The translations under genes and the position numbers were made by a program. The notes below the pieces were generated by a model. It was not told the origin of the DNA and did no database searches. It worked only from the letters and a program-made list of their open reading frames with translations. A stretch of DNA of 64,000 nt, taken from positions 24,001 to 88,000 of the forward strand of contig NZ_QKVO01000002.1 in the NCBI RefSeq assembly GCF_003265155.1, written 5' to 3'. Numbering within the stretch: position 1 is the stretch's first letter; every line of letters starts with the position of its first letter. Source of the DNA: Mycoplasma wenyonii. Lineage in GTDB: Bacteria > Bacillota_I > Bacilli_A > Mycoplasmatales > Mycoplasmoidaceae. This document shows positions 34,641 to 45,822 of the stretch, one piece after another.

Positions 34641-35081
34641 GTGGAAGAGCCTAAGAAACTCTCTAGACACAGAAAGCGTATTTCTATCTGTGAAGCTATC
34701 TACTCTAATCTAGTATTAAGAGAGCTAAAAAGCCCTTTAAACTCAAATAATACTAAATTTCTAGAAAGTGGCTTTGAAAAAAAAATATATGAGAAATACA
34801 TTGAACAGAGGGATCTCTATCTCTCAGAGATTAACCAATTACTAAAAAGTGGTTGAGATGTTGAAAGACTTAATCTCAGTATTCTTGCCATCCTTTTAGC
34901 AATACTTACTGAATATGAAGTATTTAAGACAGCCCCAGCAGTCTTAATACATCAAGCAGTAGAGTTAGCTAAGAAATACGGTGAAGATGAATATAAACTG
35001 GTTCACGCCTTAATAGATAACTACCTTAAAAAATTCAAGAGTCAACAGAACCAACCACAAGCCCAAAGCCCCAACAATTAG
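34641..35081 (+). CDS. nusB: Transcription antitermination factor NusB
   Basis: All-helical 146-residue protein. The N-terminus is basic (KKLSRHRKRISICEAIYSNLV), like the RNA-binding RRxAR..A...LY head of NusB. The C-terminal half has LSILAILLAILTEYEVFKTAPAVLIHQAVELAKKYGEDEYKLVHALIDNYLKK, matching the P..V.INE.VELAK.Y......FVNG.LD block. Start GTG at 34641. In other bacteria it joins NusA (35595) in antitermination complexes, so the neighbourhood agrees. Confidence 0.85.
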
Positions 35082-35590
35082 TACTTAGATGAAGACATAA
35101 GTACTGATACTATCTAATCTTTAGTATTTTTGGTCCTGCTATCACTCTTGCAATTGTTATTGCTTTAAAAACTAAATCCAAGTTTACTGAAAATGGAACA
35201 GAATCTTGAGCAACACTGAGTATTAGTGGTCCTGTCTTTCTAACTTCTTTCTTTACCTATGTATATAAGTCTTTTAAAGAGAATGCATCCTGTAGAGACT
35301 GTATTAAACCAACTAGAATGAAATATTTTCAATCTGGATTACTATGTGCTTTCATACTATTTAGCCTTTATTTAATACTTTGAGTGATTGGATATAGAGT
35401 ACAAAAACCAGGTCTTTTCTATGCCGCTCTCCCAACAGTAATGATCTTTGGACTAGCAACCATTATCTATCTCTCCCTATATGAATTCTGCATCTCTTTT
35501 GATGTCTTTTACAGTAAAAATAAAGAACAGTTAGTACATAATTTCTTAGAAAGAGTTTCAGGCAAAAAACTAAAAATAGTTAATGATTAA
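35078..35590 (+). CDS. Small polytopic membrane protein, unknown
   Basis: About 170 residues with four predicted membrane helices (YYLIFSIFGPAITLAIVIAL; LSISGPVFLTSFFTYVY; LLCAFILFSLYLILWVIGY; ALPTVMIFGLATIIYLSLY) and a basic C-terminus. One C-x2-C pair (SCRDC) lies in a loop. No family recognised. The frame is open from 35030 and has no ATG, GTG or TTG before the first helix; TTA at 35078, overlapping the nusB stop, is used as an estimate, and ATT at 35033 is another possibility. It sits between nusB and nusA, with four bases to nusA. Confidence 0.65.
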
Positions 35591-35594
35591 TTAA

Positions 35595-36875
35595 ATGGCT
35601 AAAGCGAAACAATCAATTAACCATAAACACTTCTTAGATGCTATCTCTAAGCTATCTGAACAGTATTCTCTAAGTACTTCTAAGATTGCTTCATTTCTAG
35701 AAGAATCTTTTAAGTCTGTATTTGAAAAAGAAAATGCAGAAACAAAACTAAAAACAGAGATTGACCTAGAAAAGTGTTCCATTAATCTCTGAAAAGAACT
35801 AAAAGTAGTTAGTGATGATTACTTCTATGGAGAAGGTATGGAAGATGCTGGTTGTTTTATTCCCTCTTCAGCTTTAACTACTAAAGAGAAAAAACAATTT
35901 AAAGAAGGAGACACCTATCTAGAAGAGATTCACTTAAACCAATTAGATACCAGAATAGTCAAAAACATACTATTCCAGTTTCAAAAGTTAACTCTAGAAA
36001 CTGCCAACAAAAAGATATATGACAAGTGAATTGAGAGAAAGGGAGAAGTCTTTGAGGGTATGGTGGAAAAAGTCTTTGAAACCAAAGAAAAATTACCTAG
36101 AGAAGCTATTGTTTCCCTAATTGATCCAGAAAACGAACAGGACAACACTAGAGGAGTAGTATACAGAATTGACTTTGTTCAAACTCTTTCAAATGCTGGT
36201 TACAGAATTTATGAAAGTCTAGTGCCAGGGAAAATCTATCAATTCCAAATTAAAGATGTTTTAGAGGAATCGGCGGGGTATCCTATCATATTGTCCAGAA
36301 CTAGTCCTGAAATAGTTAAATACCTAATGAAAAAACATATTTCTGAAATTCATGATGGCTTAGTTGAGATCAAAGCTATTTCTCGTGTCTCTGGAATTAA
36401 GAGTAAGCTATTAGTTAGTACCAAAAACAACAACATAGACCCTGTTGGTTGCTGTATTGGCCCTAAAGGTAATAGACTCAAGATTGTTTCTGCTCAACTC
36501 CTTAATGAAAGAATTGATGTTATTCTCTGAAACTCAGATCCAATAAGAAATATTGTTAATGGATTTGCTGGGGCACAAATACTTGGTTACAAGATACTGG
36601 AAAGTGAAGTGGAAGGGGAAAACTCCATACTACTAATTGCTACTCTAGAAAATCTACTACTAGCTATTGGTAGAAGAGGTATTAATGTAAAGCTGGTCTC
36701 CATGCTTACTGGTTGAAAGATCTTTATCAAAACTATTCAGGAGGCCAAAGAAGAAAGAATTGAATATACAACTATAGATGAAAACTGAGATGCTAAAACT
36801 TCAGATGTTTCAGGAAGACTTTACAAATTCCACAAGTTCAAGTTTGAAGAAGAAACCAACTCTCAAAATAGTTAA
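35595..36875 (+). CDS. nusA: Transcription termination/antitermination factor NusA
   Basis: 426 residues. The N-terminal polymerase-binding domain starts MAKAKQSINHKHFLDAISKLSEQYSL, an S1 domain follows (GEVFEGMVEKVFE), then two KH domains: DPVGCCIGPKGNRLK with NERIDVILW, and AIGRRGINVKLVSMLTGWKI. No acidic C-terminal repeats, as expected in mollicutes. Start ATG 35595. It stands upstream of infB in the order common to many bacteria (nusA-infB-rbfA). Confidence 0.95.
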
Positions 36876-36906
36876 CTTAATTTCTTACTTAGTCTATAGA
36901 TAATTA

Positions 36907-38631
36907 ATGGATAGTTTTCAATACAACAACAAAGCAGTTTCAGTTAAGTTCTTTTCAAATCAAACCAAGATCCCGGCAGTAGAGATCATCAAATACTTTT
37001 TTCTCAGGGGAGTTGAGATGAAAATCAACTCTTGATTAGACGAAAAATACTGCAGAGAGCTCTGTGAAGAATTTGGATTTAAGTTTTTAAAGGCTGAGCA
37101 GTCTCAAAGGAAGAATCTTTATTCCGAAGAGTTTCTATCAAAAGATAGTGGAAATCAAGAATGGGTCAAGAAATATCCTGTGATTGCTGTGATGGGCCAT
37201 GTAAACCACGGAAAAACCACCTTACTGGACAAGATAAGAAAAACAAATGTTGCTGAACACGAGTATTCCAATATCACTCAACATATCTCTTCTTATCAAG
37301 TAAAGTTTCAAGACAATTTCATTACCTTCCTAGACACTCCAGGCCATGAGATCTTTCAGAAACTCAGAGAGCTAGGTGGTGTTATTGCAGACATTATTGT
37401 TTTGGTGATCTCTGTAGAGGATGGAATTCAATCCCAAACAAAAGAGGTAATCCAATACTTTAAGCAAAACAACTTAAAACTAATTATCTTTGTTAACAAG
37501 ATTGACAGGGGAGAGTCTGGTTTAGGGGCTCTGAAGGAGGGATTAACTCAAGAAGGAATTGAACTAGAAGAATATGGAGGAGATGTAATTCTAGTTAAAG
37601 GATCTGCCAGATCAGGATTAGGTATTCCTGAATTGCTAGAAACAATTACAGTAATCTCAGAGGTTGAAAATTACTGCACAACTTTAGAGCCCCCGGCTAT
37701 AGGAATAATCTTGGAATCTCGGGTTGAGAAGGGGCTTGGTCCCGTTGCAGAGATTATCACTATTAGAGGAACTCTCAATTCTGGAGACTACATCGCGGGA
37801 GAAAAGATCTTCTGCAAGCTCAAAACTATTCAAGGTGAAAAGAAAGAAAAGCTATCTAAATTAATTCCTGCGACTCCAGCGACTATTGCAGGATTTGATC
37901 AACTACCGATTCCTGGAACTAGGTTCTTTTCTTTTTCTGATAAAAATGAGGCTCAAAAACACTACCAAACTCAAACACAAAAGTTACAAGAGGGATTTGA
38001 TTTCAAAGATGATTTAGCTATTGCAGAAACAGATAACCCAACTCACTTCTCTTTTATTATTAAGAGCAAAGTTCTAGGTTCCTCTGAGGCCATTAGGTCT
38101 TTTCTTTCTAAATTCAAATACTCCATACTATCTATTGGTTCTGGGGAGTTAACTGAAGCTGATCTAAAAGAAGCTTCAGTAAAAAAATCCATCATTATCA
38201 ACTTTGAACAAAAAGTACCAAAAAAGCTGGAACCACAAATAGAATTTCTAAATATTCCTATTTGATCTATTAGGTCAGTCTATGAACTAGAAGAAAGAAT
38301 ACTAGACCATATAGAGAAAAACAGAATTATTGAAAAGATTGAAAAGGTTGTTGGAAGATGCAAAGTCATCAGACTCTGAACTCACTCCAAAATTGGTACC
38401 ATTGCAGGTTGTTCAGTGATTTTTGGTACTGTCAAAATAGAAAATAAAATCAAGCTCATTAGGGAGGGGAACCTCCTAACTAAGACTTCCATTAAATCCT
38501 TTAAGACAGAGAATTTTGAGATTAAAGTTGCTGAAGAAGGAAAAGAGTGTGGTATTGTTCTAAATAACTGAAACAATATAGAGATTGATGACATCATAGA
38601 AAGTTATGAAGTTATAGAAAGAAAGGTCTAA
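36907..38631 (+). CDS. infB: Translation initiation factor IF-2
   Basis: GTPase placing fMet-tRNA on the ribosome. 574 residues, with a short N-terminal region. G1 is GHVNHGKTTL near residue 95, then DTPGHE (G3), NKID (G4) and GSARSGLGI (G5). Domains II to IV follow, including AIGIILESRVEKGLGPVAEIITIRGTL and a C2 domain ending in ...NNWNNIEIDDIIESYE. Start ATG 36907. rbfA starts four bases beyond its stop. Confidence 0.96.
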
Positions 38632-38635
38632 TGAG

Positions 38636-38986
38636 ATGTCCATACTAAATGAAAGGCTCTCTAAAGAAATATATGTTGTTTTAAAAAAAATTTGACTTAC
38701 TGAATTAGACGATAAGCTCTTTTCTTTTATTGGAATTAACCACATAAGACTTAGTAAAAACCTAACTAATATAACTGTTTTTGTTGAATTAGAGTTACTC
38801 AAGCAAAAGTATCAAAAATCAGAGATATTTTCTAAATTAGAAAAGCTCACTCCTTTCTTTAAAAGAGAATTAGTTAATAAGTTAAATCTTCCGCCTCACT
38901 TAAAACTCAGTTTCAGAGAAGACCTATTCATTCAAAAAGCTAAAAGAGTTGAGGAGTTAATTAATGACTCTTTGAGTGCTAAATAG
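38636..38986 (+). CDS. rbfA: Ribosome-binding factor A
   Basis: 116-residue 30S maturation factor, here found only when TGA is read as Trp. The family pattern is visible: MSILNERLSKEIYVVLKKIW, then the strand IRLSKNLTNITVFVE (V.vS.Dl..a.Vyv) and the C-terminal PPHLKLSFREDLFIQKAKRVEELI (.P.L.F..D.S...a.ri..ll). The infB-rbfA order supports it. A three-codon ORF (ATG at 38631) overlaps the infB stop just before it. Confidence 0.88.
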
Positions 38987-38991
38987 CTAAC

Positions 38992-39846
38992 TTGGCAGAG
39001 GAAAAGAGAACTCTAGAACAAATAGAAGACAATGAGCTGGCTAGGTTATTTCTCTACAAAAATCAAGAGGCTCAAAGTAGTAATCAAGTCTCAATCTCAG
39101 ATATCTTTGTAAGCTCTCGGGAGGAATTCTTTCAAAATAATCCGGCGCCAAACCCAGAATTACATGCAAGGCTTGAGAAAGAAAGCTCTGAAGCCACTAT
39201 TACTGCTAGTATTGAGAAGGTAATAAGAAGCTATCACAATAGACAAAAGTTTCTCCAAAAACTATCAGAGATCTTTAGCCTAAGAGTTAGAAAAAAAGGA
39301 GAGCTGATGAAAATGAATATTCCTTTTCTTGGGGCTGATTACAGATATTTCTATACCTATCTAGAAAACCAAAAAAAGTCAATTAAGAATGCTTGAATGG
39401 AGTTCAATAGCTTTATTGAAATACTTTTTAAGGCCCCAGGAAACTTTGCTAAGTTAAAGAAGTTTGAGCTAAAAACTGCTGGAATTTTACTCGGGCTTCT
39501 GTTTTTTCTCTTAATAGCTAGAGCATTTCTAAACAATTGAGACAATGTAAAGAATGTCAGCCAACACTCTAAGTTCTTTGCTGATTGACTTAGCTCTATT
39601 GTTATTATCTGCTCAGTTGCCTGTATAGCAGTAGTATTTCCCTATATAGTACTAGGAATTTTCTACTTCATAAACATTAACTATCTCTATCAGACTAAAT
39701 ATTTTCATTATTTCTTATTGGCTTGTACATTCTTAGCTACAGTATTGTTTTCTGTTGCTTTCTGCAACTTCATAATCTATCAAGCTACTCAGCTATTTGG
39801 TGGTTGAGGAATAGTAAACATCCAAATAGTAGATGAAAGGAAATAG
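38992..39846 (+). CDS. Membrane protein with cytoplasmic N-terminal half, unknown
   Basis: 284 residues. Roughly the first 150 are hydrophilic and Glu/Lys/Gln-rich. After them come three to four membrane helices (ELKTAGILLGLLFFLLIARAF; IVIICSVACIAVVFPYIVLGIFYFI; YFLLACTFLATVLFSVAFCNFII). No motif recognised. Start TTG at 38992, five bases after rbfA; four bases separate its stop from the Obg-like gene, so it belongs to the same operon. Confidence 0.7.
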
Positions 39847-39849
39847 CTA

Positions 39850-40953
39850 ATGAACTATATAAGACTGGCGCTAAAGGCTGGCAGGGGAGGAGATGGAATT
39901 ATCTCCTGAGCTAAGACTAAATACAATTCTAGATTGGGTCCGGCGGGAGGAAGTGGTGGAGATGGAGGTAGTATTTACCTAGTTGTGGATTCCAAATACT
40001 CTGATTTCTCGCACTTAAAGAATGTAGAGAAAAAGGCTCCAAATGGAACTAATGGTCAGAAAGATAAAAAATCAGGAAGTTCTGGCACAGACATCTACCT
40101 TAAGGTACCTGAAAACGCAGAACTTTATGACCTAAATAAAAAAATAAGAATATCAACTTTAAAGGCAGAAGAGAAGTTACTTATTTGCAAAGGAGGAAGA
40201 GGTGGAAGGGGTAATTCTTCTTTCAAAAATGCTCAGTTCCAAGCCCCTTGACTCTATGAGTTGGGAGAAAGAGGGGAAAGTCTAGATCTCTTGTTAATAA
40301 AAGAAGGAATTAATTATGTTGGGATTATCTCTCTTTCTGAAGAAAATCTCTCTGATAACTTAATTGAAGAGTTTCAAGAAATATCTTCCGTGGGAGATCA
40401 AGTTCATTTCTTTTCTTTTCCTCTGTCAATTTTCGAAAAAAAGTCTATTAAGCCTTTTCATCTAAAAGATTTGGAACTTTGCAAAGCAATTATCTTAGTG
40501 TCTGAGCCGAAAAACGAGAATTACAACAAAAAACAAGAGTGGTTGACTCCAATGCTCAAAGATTTAGGTTTTTATTCTTTTATCTCTGTTGTCCTTGGTA
40601 CAAAAGATTTACAAGAAATCTATAAAGAATTAATTAAAGATCTAAAGAAAACAACTCAATTGCCTTGCTTTAAACCTAAAGGTTCAACACCAGACGATGA
40701 CTACATTGAATACTCTGATGATCTTTTACCTGATAAAGAAGACTATCAGATAATTAAAGTTCCTGAGGGTTGAGAGGTTAATTCCAAGAGACTAAGTTAC
40801 TGAAGCTCTAGAATTCCCCAAACAACCTTACACAATATAGAGAGGTTAAAGGCAAAGTTAAAAGTAGAAGAAATTATTAAACAAATTAAGAAATCTGGAG
40901 GACTTAAAGGAGAAACCTTAAAAATATGTAATTACACCACTAGCATTTACTAA
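39850..40953 (+). CDS. obgE: Obg/CgtA homologue with degenerate GTPase domain
   Basis: 367 residues. The N-terminal Obg fold is well kept: glycine-rich turns AGRGGDGIISW, LGPAGGSGGDGGSIYLVVD, KGGRGGRGNSSFKNA. The next domain aligns in order with the Obg G domain (FHLKDLELCKAIILV where HLRHIERCRVLLHVI is usual), but the P-loop GxxxxGKS is absent (GIISLSEENLSD near residues 157-168), no DxPG is seen, and the NKxD motif reads GTKD (250-253). The C-terminal OCT-like part ends the protein. It probably binds ribosomes without hydrolysing GTP. Start ATG 39850. A functional Obg elsewhere cannot be excluded. Confidence 0.82.
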
Positions 40954-40984
40954 ATGGAAAATGAAACTTTAAATTTAAGATAGT

Positions 40985-41892
40985 TTGGCCTCTCCTCTAG
41001 TGGCGAGTGTGTTTGGCTTTTTAGGGGCTGTTGCCCTATCTCCTCTCTACTTATCCTCTATAGGATTTAGTGCCCCCCCCGGCTAAATGAACAAAAAGAA
41101 AAATTAAAGCTAGTTAAGGTTAAGTTAGACTCCTCGATTCACTTAGACAATTCAATTGAAAGAAATCCGCAAGTCTTAAGCAATTCTGCTTCACAACCTA
41201 GTAATTACTTAAGGGCAGAAAGGGTTCGAAGAGAAATTCAACAGGCCCCTCAACAAATAAAAGGAAAAATAGAACTCAAGTCTATTTCTCCTCAAGAATA
41301 TCTCTCAAATTTCTATGAAAAAGCAACAATTAACGACAAAGATAATCCATTAACCATTGTTGTGAAATATGAAAACTACTATTTCAAAATAGTTCAGTGA
41401 GATCCAGATTGCATGTGTTTCAAACAATTACCTAAAGATCTGGGCCTATGAAACAATGATTCAGGTTCCTTTATTGTCTTGAGAAAAAACTATACTGCTT
41501 TGAGCAATAAACGAACAAGAGAAAATGCTCAATGTAAAGCTTGAACTACTTTTTGATGACAAGAATGAGATATCTACGATAAATTCATTAACTGAATAAA
41601 GTTACCAAAAAAGCAAATAGGAAAAAATAAAGAAGTTCAATCTAATTGCTATACCAATCCAGTAGTACTGTTAGACTCTGAATTTGAGTTAGTTTACTTT
41701 CCTAACCAAGCTAATTTAAGTCCTGAAACAAAATTGGCTAACTCTAAAGAAGTTTACTGATCACCAACTTTATCTAAATTTGTGGATAAATCCTATCTAA
41801 AAAACACTGCTGGTCTAATAAAGATAAATAATTATTCAGATTACTTAAAAATATTGGGTCTACAAATGGTTAGAGAATCAGATCTCAATTAA
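40985..41892 (+). CDS. Secreted protein gene, out of frame at a C8 tract (phase-off)
   Basis: A signal-peptide frame starts at TTG 40985 (LASPLVASVFGFLGAVALSP, then SSIGFSAPP) and reaches C8 at 41073-41080. With eight C it hits TAA at 41084-41086. With nine (or six) it would run into the 268-codon frame starting RLNEQKEK and ending at TAA 41890-41892. That frame has no start of its own: a TAG lies just before the tract in the downstream phase. The body is rich in Asn, Lys and Trp, contains four or more Cys, and has no recognised domain. The gene thus appears switched off by one missing C, as do the 46456 gene and its kin. A sequencing error in the tract is the alternative. Confidence 0.72.
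41073..41080 (+). repeat. C8 tract, out-of-frame state
   Basis: Eight C at the junction of signal peptide and body of the 40985 gene. The coding phase upstream and downstream differs by one base, so nine C would restore the gene. Confidence 0.85.
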
Positions 41893-42041
41893 CTTTCAAG
41901 AAATAATGTACCAATAAATTAAGTCTCAAAATTAATTAATAAAAATCGGAGTTAAAGAATGAAAATTTACAAGATTTAAAAGAACCTAAAAGAGAACAAC
42001 AAAACAATCTTAAAAGCAATTAATTTAATCTAAATAAAGAT

Positions 42042-43640
42042 ATGAAAATTATTTTTCTCACTGGAGGGGTGTATTCCTCCTTGGGAAAAGGAGTTATTCT
42101 CTCTTCTATTGGAAAAGTCTTGCAATTTGAAGGATATGAGTGCAATGTTCTCAAATTTGACCCATATCTGAATTACAACTCTAAGTTTCTCTCTCCATTA
42201 CAACATGGAGAAGTCTTTGTAACTAAAGATGGGGAAGAGACTGACTTGGATCTAGGGCACTACGAAAGATTTTTAGGAATAGAGCTTGACTCTAATTCTT
42301 GTTACACGACAGGAAAGATATTTCACAAATTACTCGAGAAAGAAAGGAAAGGAGCATATGATGGTAAAACTGTTCAAATAGTTCCACATTTAGTCAATGA
42401 AATACTCTTGACTTTAGAACATTTCAGACAATCTGGAACCCAAATTCTTTTAATTGAGTTAGGAGGGACTGTCTTTGATCTTGAACAAAAACCCTTTATA
42501 TTAGCCGCTTCGCAACTAAAACAGAAAAAAGATGATGATTTAGTCTTTATTCATTTAGCTCCTTTATTACACCTAAGTCACAATAATGAAAAGAAAACAA
42601 AACCTATTCAACATTCTCTAGCCTTACTGGCTCAACTAAGTATCGTTCCTGAAATCCTTATCTTGAAAGGGGGGGAAGAAATCAGTGAGGCAGAACTATC
42701 CAAAATAAGCTTTAATTTCCCTGCTATTCCCAAAGAACATATACTATCTGCACCATACAAACTAGATATCTATGAAATCCCTTTGCAACTTTATATCTCT
42801 GAGAAATTATTTGAAAAGATCTCTCCTATCTTGAAGTTAGATACCATCCCTAGAGATATTGAGAGTGGAAAAAAATATCTCAAAGAATGAACAGACTTTA
42901 ATGAACAAATCAAAGCTATTAAGAAACATCAAGTAAAAATAGCGATTGTAGGTAAATACTCTAACTCTCCTGAGTCTTATTACTCCATCATTCAGTCCCT
43001 TAAATTTGCAGGATACAAACTATCTGCAGATGTTTCTATCAAGATAATTCAATCTACCGATCTAACTTCAGAAAAACAACTAGAAGGCTTTCATGCCATC
43101 TGCGTTCCTCCTGGGTTTGGTAGCAAATCTCTTAAAGGCATACTCTTAGCTATTAAATATGCAAGAGAGAAGAAGATACCTTTCCTTGGTATCTGCTTTG
43201 GAATGCAATTGGCTGTAATTGAGTACTTTAGAAATGTGCTGGATTTAATTGGGGCTGACAGTGTTGAGTTGAATCCCAACACAACTTGTCCTGTATTTAC
43301 TGCCTGGAATGAAAAACAAGAAATGAGACTAGGAAATAGAAAGGTTAGATTTGAAGTAGGAAGTAAGATTGCTCAGGTTTATGGAATTCTTGAGAAAGAA
43401 GCTAGACATAGAAATAAGTTTGTGCTTAACTGATCTTTAGCTAGAGAGAAGTTGACTGAAGACAAAGAGTTAGTCTTCTCTGCCTTTGAAGGAGAGATTG
43501 TTGAAGCTATTGAATTAAAGAGCCATCCTTTCTTTGTTGGAGTTCAGTATCATCCAGAATTCAACTCTAAGCCTAATGATCCTGAAAAGTTATTTCTTGC
43601 TTTAGTGGCTAAAGCAATTGACAAGATTATTGTTTGTTAG
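42042..43640 (+). CDS. pyrG: CTP synthase
   Basis: Glutamine-dependent UTP-to-CTP conversion. 532 residues: an N-terminal synthase domain (IIFLTGGVYSSLGKGVILSSIG; KFDPYLNYN; HGEVFVTKDGEETDLDLGHYERF) and a C-terminal class I glutaminase with nucleophile Cys in FLGICFGMQLAV and the His-Glu pair in YHPEFNS. A G7 run (42669-42675) lies in KGGEE and is in frame. Start ATG 42042, with AAAGA just before it. It is a single housekeeping gene within the surface-paralogue array. Confidence 0.96.
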
Positions 43641-43784
43641 TTTTGGCTACGCCCTGCAACAATCTGTTTGATGGGGGTTACAAAAGATCTTTAATAAATA
43701 ATCTAGTTACTTTGTCCCAAGACTAACAAAAAACTTAAGGATTGTTAAGATGTATATACTCCAAAACAAGTCATAGATTCTAAT

Positions 43785-43802
43785 TAGTTAATGATTAGAA
43801 AA
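43785..43802 (+). repeat. 18-bp repeat upstream of the 43835 gene (copy 1)
   Basis: An 18-base segment beginning TAGTTAATGATTAG occurs here, about 33 bases before the ATG at 43835, and again without change at 44724-44741. Each copy is followed by a pyrimidine-rich TTxTCTCTTT stretch. This suggests a duplicated promoter or leader of the paralogue family. Confidence 0.6.
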
Positions 43803-43834
43803 TTGATTTCTTGTCTCTTTAATAGGTTTCTTTA

Positions 43835-44626
43835 ATGGGATTAAAGTTACTGTGGCCTTTAGCTGGCTTTACTGGAGTAGTGGGTAGTATTGCGGGGGTT
43901 TCAGGATTTTCTATTTTTAGCTTACGTTCTCAAAAATCTGCAAATACAAAGCCAACTCATAAATGAAGTAATATAGCTCTCCCAAGCAAAATAAGTGCCA
44001 AACTAAATTGTGGGGGAGAAGTATGGAATCCGAGACCAACAAATCAAGGAGGTGGTTATTTCGAACAAGTTAAAGCGGATGTTAATTGGGACTTAGATTT
44101 AGATAGTAAAGACGGAGAACTATTGAAAAAAAAGGGAGAAATTCTAAAAGAAATAAAGGATTTTAGTATTACTCGAGAAGGAAGTAATGATGGAAAATTG
44201 TGACCTATTTTGAATAGGGACAATACGAATTATGAAAATTTAAGGGTTTGAGTTTACCCAGAACAAAAAAGTTTACAGATCAAAATGAATTCTTTTAGAA
44301 CACCATCAACAAGTTATGGAGGAGTTTATTACTCTTCACAAATATACGACTTAGCTAAAAAATTTAGTTGTTCAATTGATAGCTCTCAAATTTTGAAAAA
44401 CGGCGATGGGGGGGGCATTATTTTTGGACAAGATAAACAAGTGTGACAAAATAGACATCGAAGAATTAATACAACAGAAAAGTTATATGTTTCAATTGCC
44501 TTGGGGGACTGTAAGATCGGGGAAGGAAAGCAGAATTTACAGTGTCCCCTAAAAGTAATTAGCAAGAATTCTTTTGATTGAAGTAAGAATGTTGATCAAG
44601 TAGCTACAGTTACATTGTCTCAGTAA
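43835..44626 (+). CDS. Secreted paralogue family A, member 1 (263 residues)
   Basis: The signal or anchor is LLWPLAGFTGVVGSIAGVSGF, without lipobox. The body matches the gene at 45006: ISAKLNCGGEVWNPR versus ISAEINCRGNIWNQN, KLWPILN...ENLRVWVYPEQ versus NWWPVKK...ESLWVFVKPQT, and an end block of LxCPLKV...DWSxxVDxxATVTL. Two to four cysteines are conserved between them. G8 (44408-44415) encodes GDGGGI in the middle of the gene and is in frame now. No known domain. Start ATG 43835. Function unknown; surface display is inferred from the signal and family behaviour. Confidence 0.78.
44408..44415 (+). repeat. G8 tract in family A member 1, in frame
   Basis: Eight G within codons for Asp-Gly-Gly-Gly. 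The frame is open on both sides, so the gene is in the on state for this tract. Confidence 0.85.
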
Positions 44627-44723
44627 AGCTTTCAAGAACAATTAATTTTTTAGATTAAAACTCTTTCAACATCAATAAAGGAATATGTTTGTATTTATGG
44701 AAAATTCTCGAAACTAACTAGAC

Positions 44724-44741
44724 TAGTTAATGATTAGAAAA
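44724..44741 (+). repeat. 18-bp repeat (copy 2) before a decayed paralogue
   Basis: Identical to 43785-43802. It lies in the 379-base gap 44627-45005, ahead of the gene remnant at 44835, as if a promoter survived after its gene was deleted. Apart from these two elements nothing coding was seen in this gap. Confidence 0.6.
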
Positions 44742-44834
44742 CTTATCTCTTTTGCAGTACTTACAGAAAATAACTTTTCTTATTTTTTTATCTAGGCCAT
44801 CTGAAAAATCAATAAGGTTAACTTAATTCAGTAA

Positions 44835-44936
44835 AGGGATTTCAACTTAACTGAAACCATCCAAACACCCTACAACCTAACGGGCTATAACACAGAAATT
44901 CAAAGTGGAATTCAGCTGGAAAATAAATACAGGTAA
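44835..44936 (+). pseudogene. 3' remnant of a family B secreted paralogue
   Basis: A short frame ending TAA at 44934-44936 reads ...TPYNLTGYNTEIQSGIQLEN. It aligns with the C-terminus of the 46456 gene, ...VTYTLNCKNHDVQTGIQLEK, in both order and spacing to the stop. Upstream the frame closes at TAA 44832. The N-terminal four-fifths of the gene are gone, so this is debris from recombination in the array. Confidence 0.6.
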
Positions 44937-45005
44937 TAGTCTGTTTTTGCTAGTTAGATTCTTGGGTGTCCTAAAATAAAATCTACAATTAACCATTTTT
45001 AATTA

Positions 45006-45758
45006 ATGGCGTTGAAAGCACTATTTCCAGCATTCAGTATTTCAGGAATTGTTGGAGGTATTGCTGGTACGGTTGGATTTTCCTTCTCTAGCCCCCCCCG
45101 AGAAACAACACCTAAATACAAAATAGAAATGCCTGACCAAATAAGTGCAGAAATTAACTGTAGGGGAAATATTTGAAATCAAAATGATCGACATAATAGA
45201 AACGACGAACATGTTGAGGTTGCTTTGGGTTGACAAGTGAAATTAAATGAAGGCGAAAGAGAAGCTTTAAGAAACGGTCAACAAGTTTCAAAAGAAGCAA
45301 CTGTTTCTATCAAGAGAGTTAATGGTAATCAAAACTGATGACCAGTTAAGAAGGGAGAAGATATTGAAAGTCTATGAGTCTTTGTAAAACCACAAACAGA
45401 ACAATTAGGTATTTATCTAAGGAGAGTGCAAGAATCTAAAGGTGAATGACGAGGAAGAAGCTATGTGTTTGTAACTCATGGAGGGACTTACAATAGAAGC
45501 CTGAGCTGTGATAAGCCAGACTTGTTAAGTAAGTCTGGAAATGAAAGAAAAATTTATGAGAAATCCACAAGAAGAGGGTATCGTGGCAAATACGATAAGC
45601 AAGACACTACAACTCCTTTGAAAGTAAATGTTTCATTAGAGAAATGTGAACCTAAAGAAAAAGGCAAGCCGACTGAATGTCTTCTAAAGGTATTAACTGG
45701 AACTGATCTTGATTGAAGTTCTAAAGTCGACAAAAAAGCAACAATAACACTTGAATAA
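45006..45758 (+). CDS. Secreted paralogue family A, member 2 (250 residues)
   Basis: The signal helix is ALFPAFSISGIVGGIAGTVGF, immediately followed by C8 (45092-45099) encoding Ser-Pro-Pro-Arg. Here the run is in frame and the gene is open to TAA 45756-45758. The body is homologous to the 43835 gene (shared N-x-C-x-G-x-x-W-N and DWSxKVDxxATITL segments) but charged and Arg/Lys-rich. No domain recognised. Start ATG 45006. Confidence 0.78.
45092..45099 (+). repeat. C8 tract just after signal helix, on state
   Basis: Eight C at the end of the signal segment of the 45006 gene, same position type as the tracts at 41073, 45932 and 46576. In frame. Confidence 0.85.
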
Positions 45759-45822
45759 ATACCACAAATTACTAAAAGATCATCTCTTAAAACACTAAAA
45801 TAGAAAATTTACAACAAATAAA

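Noticed and set aside
42669-42675. G7 run in pyrG as a phase switch
   Set aside because: It is shorter than eight, encodes Gly-Gly in a conserved essential gene, and is in frame; no sign of switching.
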